Source of the DNA: Indolivaga alginatilytica
GTDB lineage: Bacteria > Bacteroidota > Bacteroidia > Bacteroidales > Dysgonomonadaceae
Length of the DNA: 42,771 bases
Direction: 5' to 3'
Assembly: GCF_003201355.1 (NCBI RefSeq)
Contig: NZ_QICL01000035.1
Location: 1-42,771 of the forward strand
Position 1 is the stretch's first letter, and each line of letters starts with the position of its first letter. Below are positions 41,504 to 42,771 of this stretch, in pieces. The notes below the pieces were generated by a model. That model saw nothing but the letters and a program-made list of their open reading frames with translations. It ran no database searches and was not told where the DNA came from. Made by a program: the position numbers and the translations under genes.

Positions 41504-42771
41504 ATGAAGAATATAAATAACAACAGAGGCATTTCAGCTCCTTCTCCTTTGGAGAAGGTTGGGATGAGGTGCATCATCGCAGAAAAACCTTCGGTAGCCC
41601 GCGAAATCGCCGCCATTGTCGGAGCCACAAACAAACAGTCCGGATACATGCAAGGCAACGGTTACCTTGTGACATGGGCATTCGGACACCTGATTCAACT
41701 GGGTATGCCCGAACACTACGGGCTGACAGGGTTCAATAAAGAACGATTACCCATTATCCCCGATACCTTTATCTTAAAACCCCGGCAAGTCAGATCCGCA
41801 GATGGCTATAAAGACGATCCGGGAGCACTCCGGCAACTGGAAATCATCCGGTCGGTCTTTGATAAGTGTGACAGGATCATTGTCGCTACCGATGCAGGGC
41901 GTGAGGGCGAACTTATATTCCGCTACATCTATCAGTATCTCGGATGTACCAAACCATTCGACAGGCTATGGATAAGTTCTCTAACCGAAAAAGCCATTGC
42001 AGACGGCTTACAGAACCTCAAAAACGGCAAAGACTACGATACCCTGTATCAGGCAGCCAAAGCACGCAGCCAAGCCGACTGGCTCGTCGGTATCAATGCC
42101 AGTCAGGCAATCAGCATTGCCGCCGGACAAGGCGTATTCTCACTCGGACGGGTGCAGACTCCGACCCTGGCAATGGTTTGCAGCCGTTATCTGGAACATA
42201 AGGGCTTTGTACCTGTTCCATTCTGGGATATTCGGCTGGATACATCCTTCGGCAAAACAACATTTTCGGCTGTCACCAAAGAACGTATCTCGTCACGCCA
42301 GCAAGCAAAAGACTTGTTTGATAAACAGAAGCAACAACGCATCGTTTGTGTCGAATCAGTCGAACAAAAAGAAGCCGTACAGGAAGCACCTTTGCTCTAC
42401 GACCTGACTACACTTCAAAAAGAAGCGAATAACAAATACGGATTCTCAGCCGACAAGACCCTGTCTACCGCTCAAAAGCTCTATGAGTCCAAACACATCA
42501 CCTATCCCCGGACAGGCAGCCGCTATATTTCGGATGATGTCTTTGAGCAGATACCCGCATTGATTCAAAAACTCGGAGACTATCCGTTTTTTGCCCTCTA
42601 TGCAAAAAAAATGGCAGAAGAACACCTGAACACCCGTTCGGTAGATACCTTAAAAGTAACCGACCACCACGCCCTGTTAATCACCGATTGCCTGCCCCAA
42701 ACCTTGAACTACGATGAACGCAAGATATACGACCTGATAGCCGGACGGATGCTCGAAGCCTTTTCAGGGGC
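41504..42771 (+). CDS. topB: DNA topoisomerase III, N-terminal part
   Basis: The frame is open from ATG 41504 to the window edge (422 codons seen). It is a type IA topoisomerase that would unlink single-stranded intermediates during ICE transfer. The Toprim part shows IIAEKPSVAREIAAIVGA with the catalytic Glu, and ATDAGREGELIFRYIY holding the metal-binding acidic residues. Further on are AAKARSQADWLVGINASQAIS, VFSLGRVQTPTLAMV, and ITYPRTGSRYIS with the active-site Tyr. The first 20 codons are unusual: SAPSPLEKVGMR is read from a repeat of the CTCCTTTGGAG type, and a second in-frame ATG at 41564 (MRCIIAEKPS) sits where normal TopB proteins begin, right after a GGAGAAGG that resembles a ribosome site. 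Confidence 0.88.
   Translation, partial: MKNINNNRGISAPSPLEKVGMRCIIAEKPSVAREIAAIVGATNKQSGYMQGNGYLVTWAFGHLIQLGMPEHYGLTGFNKERLPIIPDTFILKPRQVRSADGYKDDPGALRQLEIIRSVFDKCDRIIVATDAGREGELIFRYIYQYLGCTKPFDRLWISSLTEKAIADGLQNLKNGKDYDTLYQAAKARSQADWLVGINASQAISIAAGQGVFSLGRVQTPTLAMVCSRYLEHKGFVPVPFWDIRLDTSFGKTTFSAVTKERISSRQQAKDLFDKQKQQRIVCVESVEQKEAVQEAPLLYDLTTLQKEANNKYGFSADKTLSTAQKLYESKHITYPRTGSRYISDDVFEQIPALIQKLGDYPFFALYAKKMAEEHLNTRSVDTLKVTDHHALLITDCLPQTLNYDERKIYDLIAGRMLEAFSG
41537..41571 (+). repeat. Palindromic repeat translated at the topB N-terminus
   Basis: CTCCTTCTCCTTTGGAGAAG followed by GTTGGGATGAGGTG. This is the same general design as the GC-rich palindromes in the pilus locus (CTCC-TTT-GGAG core with a G-rich tail) but a different sequence type. 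It lies in frame between two candidate start codons. Confidence 0.55.

Overview
The window is about 43 kb of a Bacteroidales integrative and conjugative element (ICE) of the CTnDOT-like class, with a large accessory (cargo) region inside it. The evidence is the C-terminal end of a MobC/TraG-type coupling protein at the left edge (1-555), an RteC regulator with an adjacent helix-turn-helix protein (27612-29227), and a DUF4099/DUF3945-type protein followed by a topoisomerase III gene cut by the right edge (39991-42771). Lipoprotein signals of the Bacteroidota type, an expanded-family ECF sigma/FecR pair, FimB/Mfa-type fimbrial genes and a TTTA-N18-TACATTTG promoter all fit Bacteroidales. I cannot assign a genus.

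Layout. 1-555 is the end of the transfer module. 580-3450 holds two outward-facing boundary repeats (MITE-like), an unknown minus-strand gene pair and an S24-like repressor whose catalytic serine is replaced. 3840-27363 is a long plus-strand surface-fimbria locus: ECF sigma, FecR anti-sigma, an outer-membrane protein fusing an STN signalling domain to a DUF3575 barrel, and then three successive fimbrial modules. Each module has an OmpA-like/DUF3575 or DUF3868 protein, an anchor lipoprotein (FimB/Mfa2, DUF6562 or DUF5119-like) and a fimbrillin. The fimbrillins carry different C-terminal ends (FISUMP-like domain, beta-helix, none). A C11 clostripain-type protease, a YbjN-like protein, a thioredoxin-fold lipoprotein and a bactofilin are embedded. 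The ICE regulators lie at 27612-29227. 29326-39239 is a visibly AT-rich island: an unknown lipoprotein, two unknown proteins, a frameshifted DUF4375-like gene, a decayed reverse-strand gene, and a four-gene cassette led by a 1244-residue YobI/KAP-type membrane P-loop NTPase. 39240-42771 returns to ICE core genes.

How it may work together (inference). The sigma factor, FecR and the STN-bearing barrel look like a cell-surface signalling triad that would switch on the pilus operons. The C11 protease, from the same clan as gingipains, could mature the lipoprotein fimbrillins. The YobI cassette is the best candidate for an undescribed system, probably defence or conflict related: an NTPase with two membrane segments, two further single-span membrane proteins and one protein of a phage-associated family, packed head to tail.

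A second theme is repeat colonisation of coding DNA. GC-rich palindromic repeats supply the N-terminal leaders of three lipoproteins, most of the N-terminus of a YbjN-like protein, the C-terminus and stop of a DUF3868 protein, and (a related repeat) the N-terminus of TopB. Four copies of a roughly 180-195 bp inverted-repeat element sit at module boundaries.
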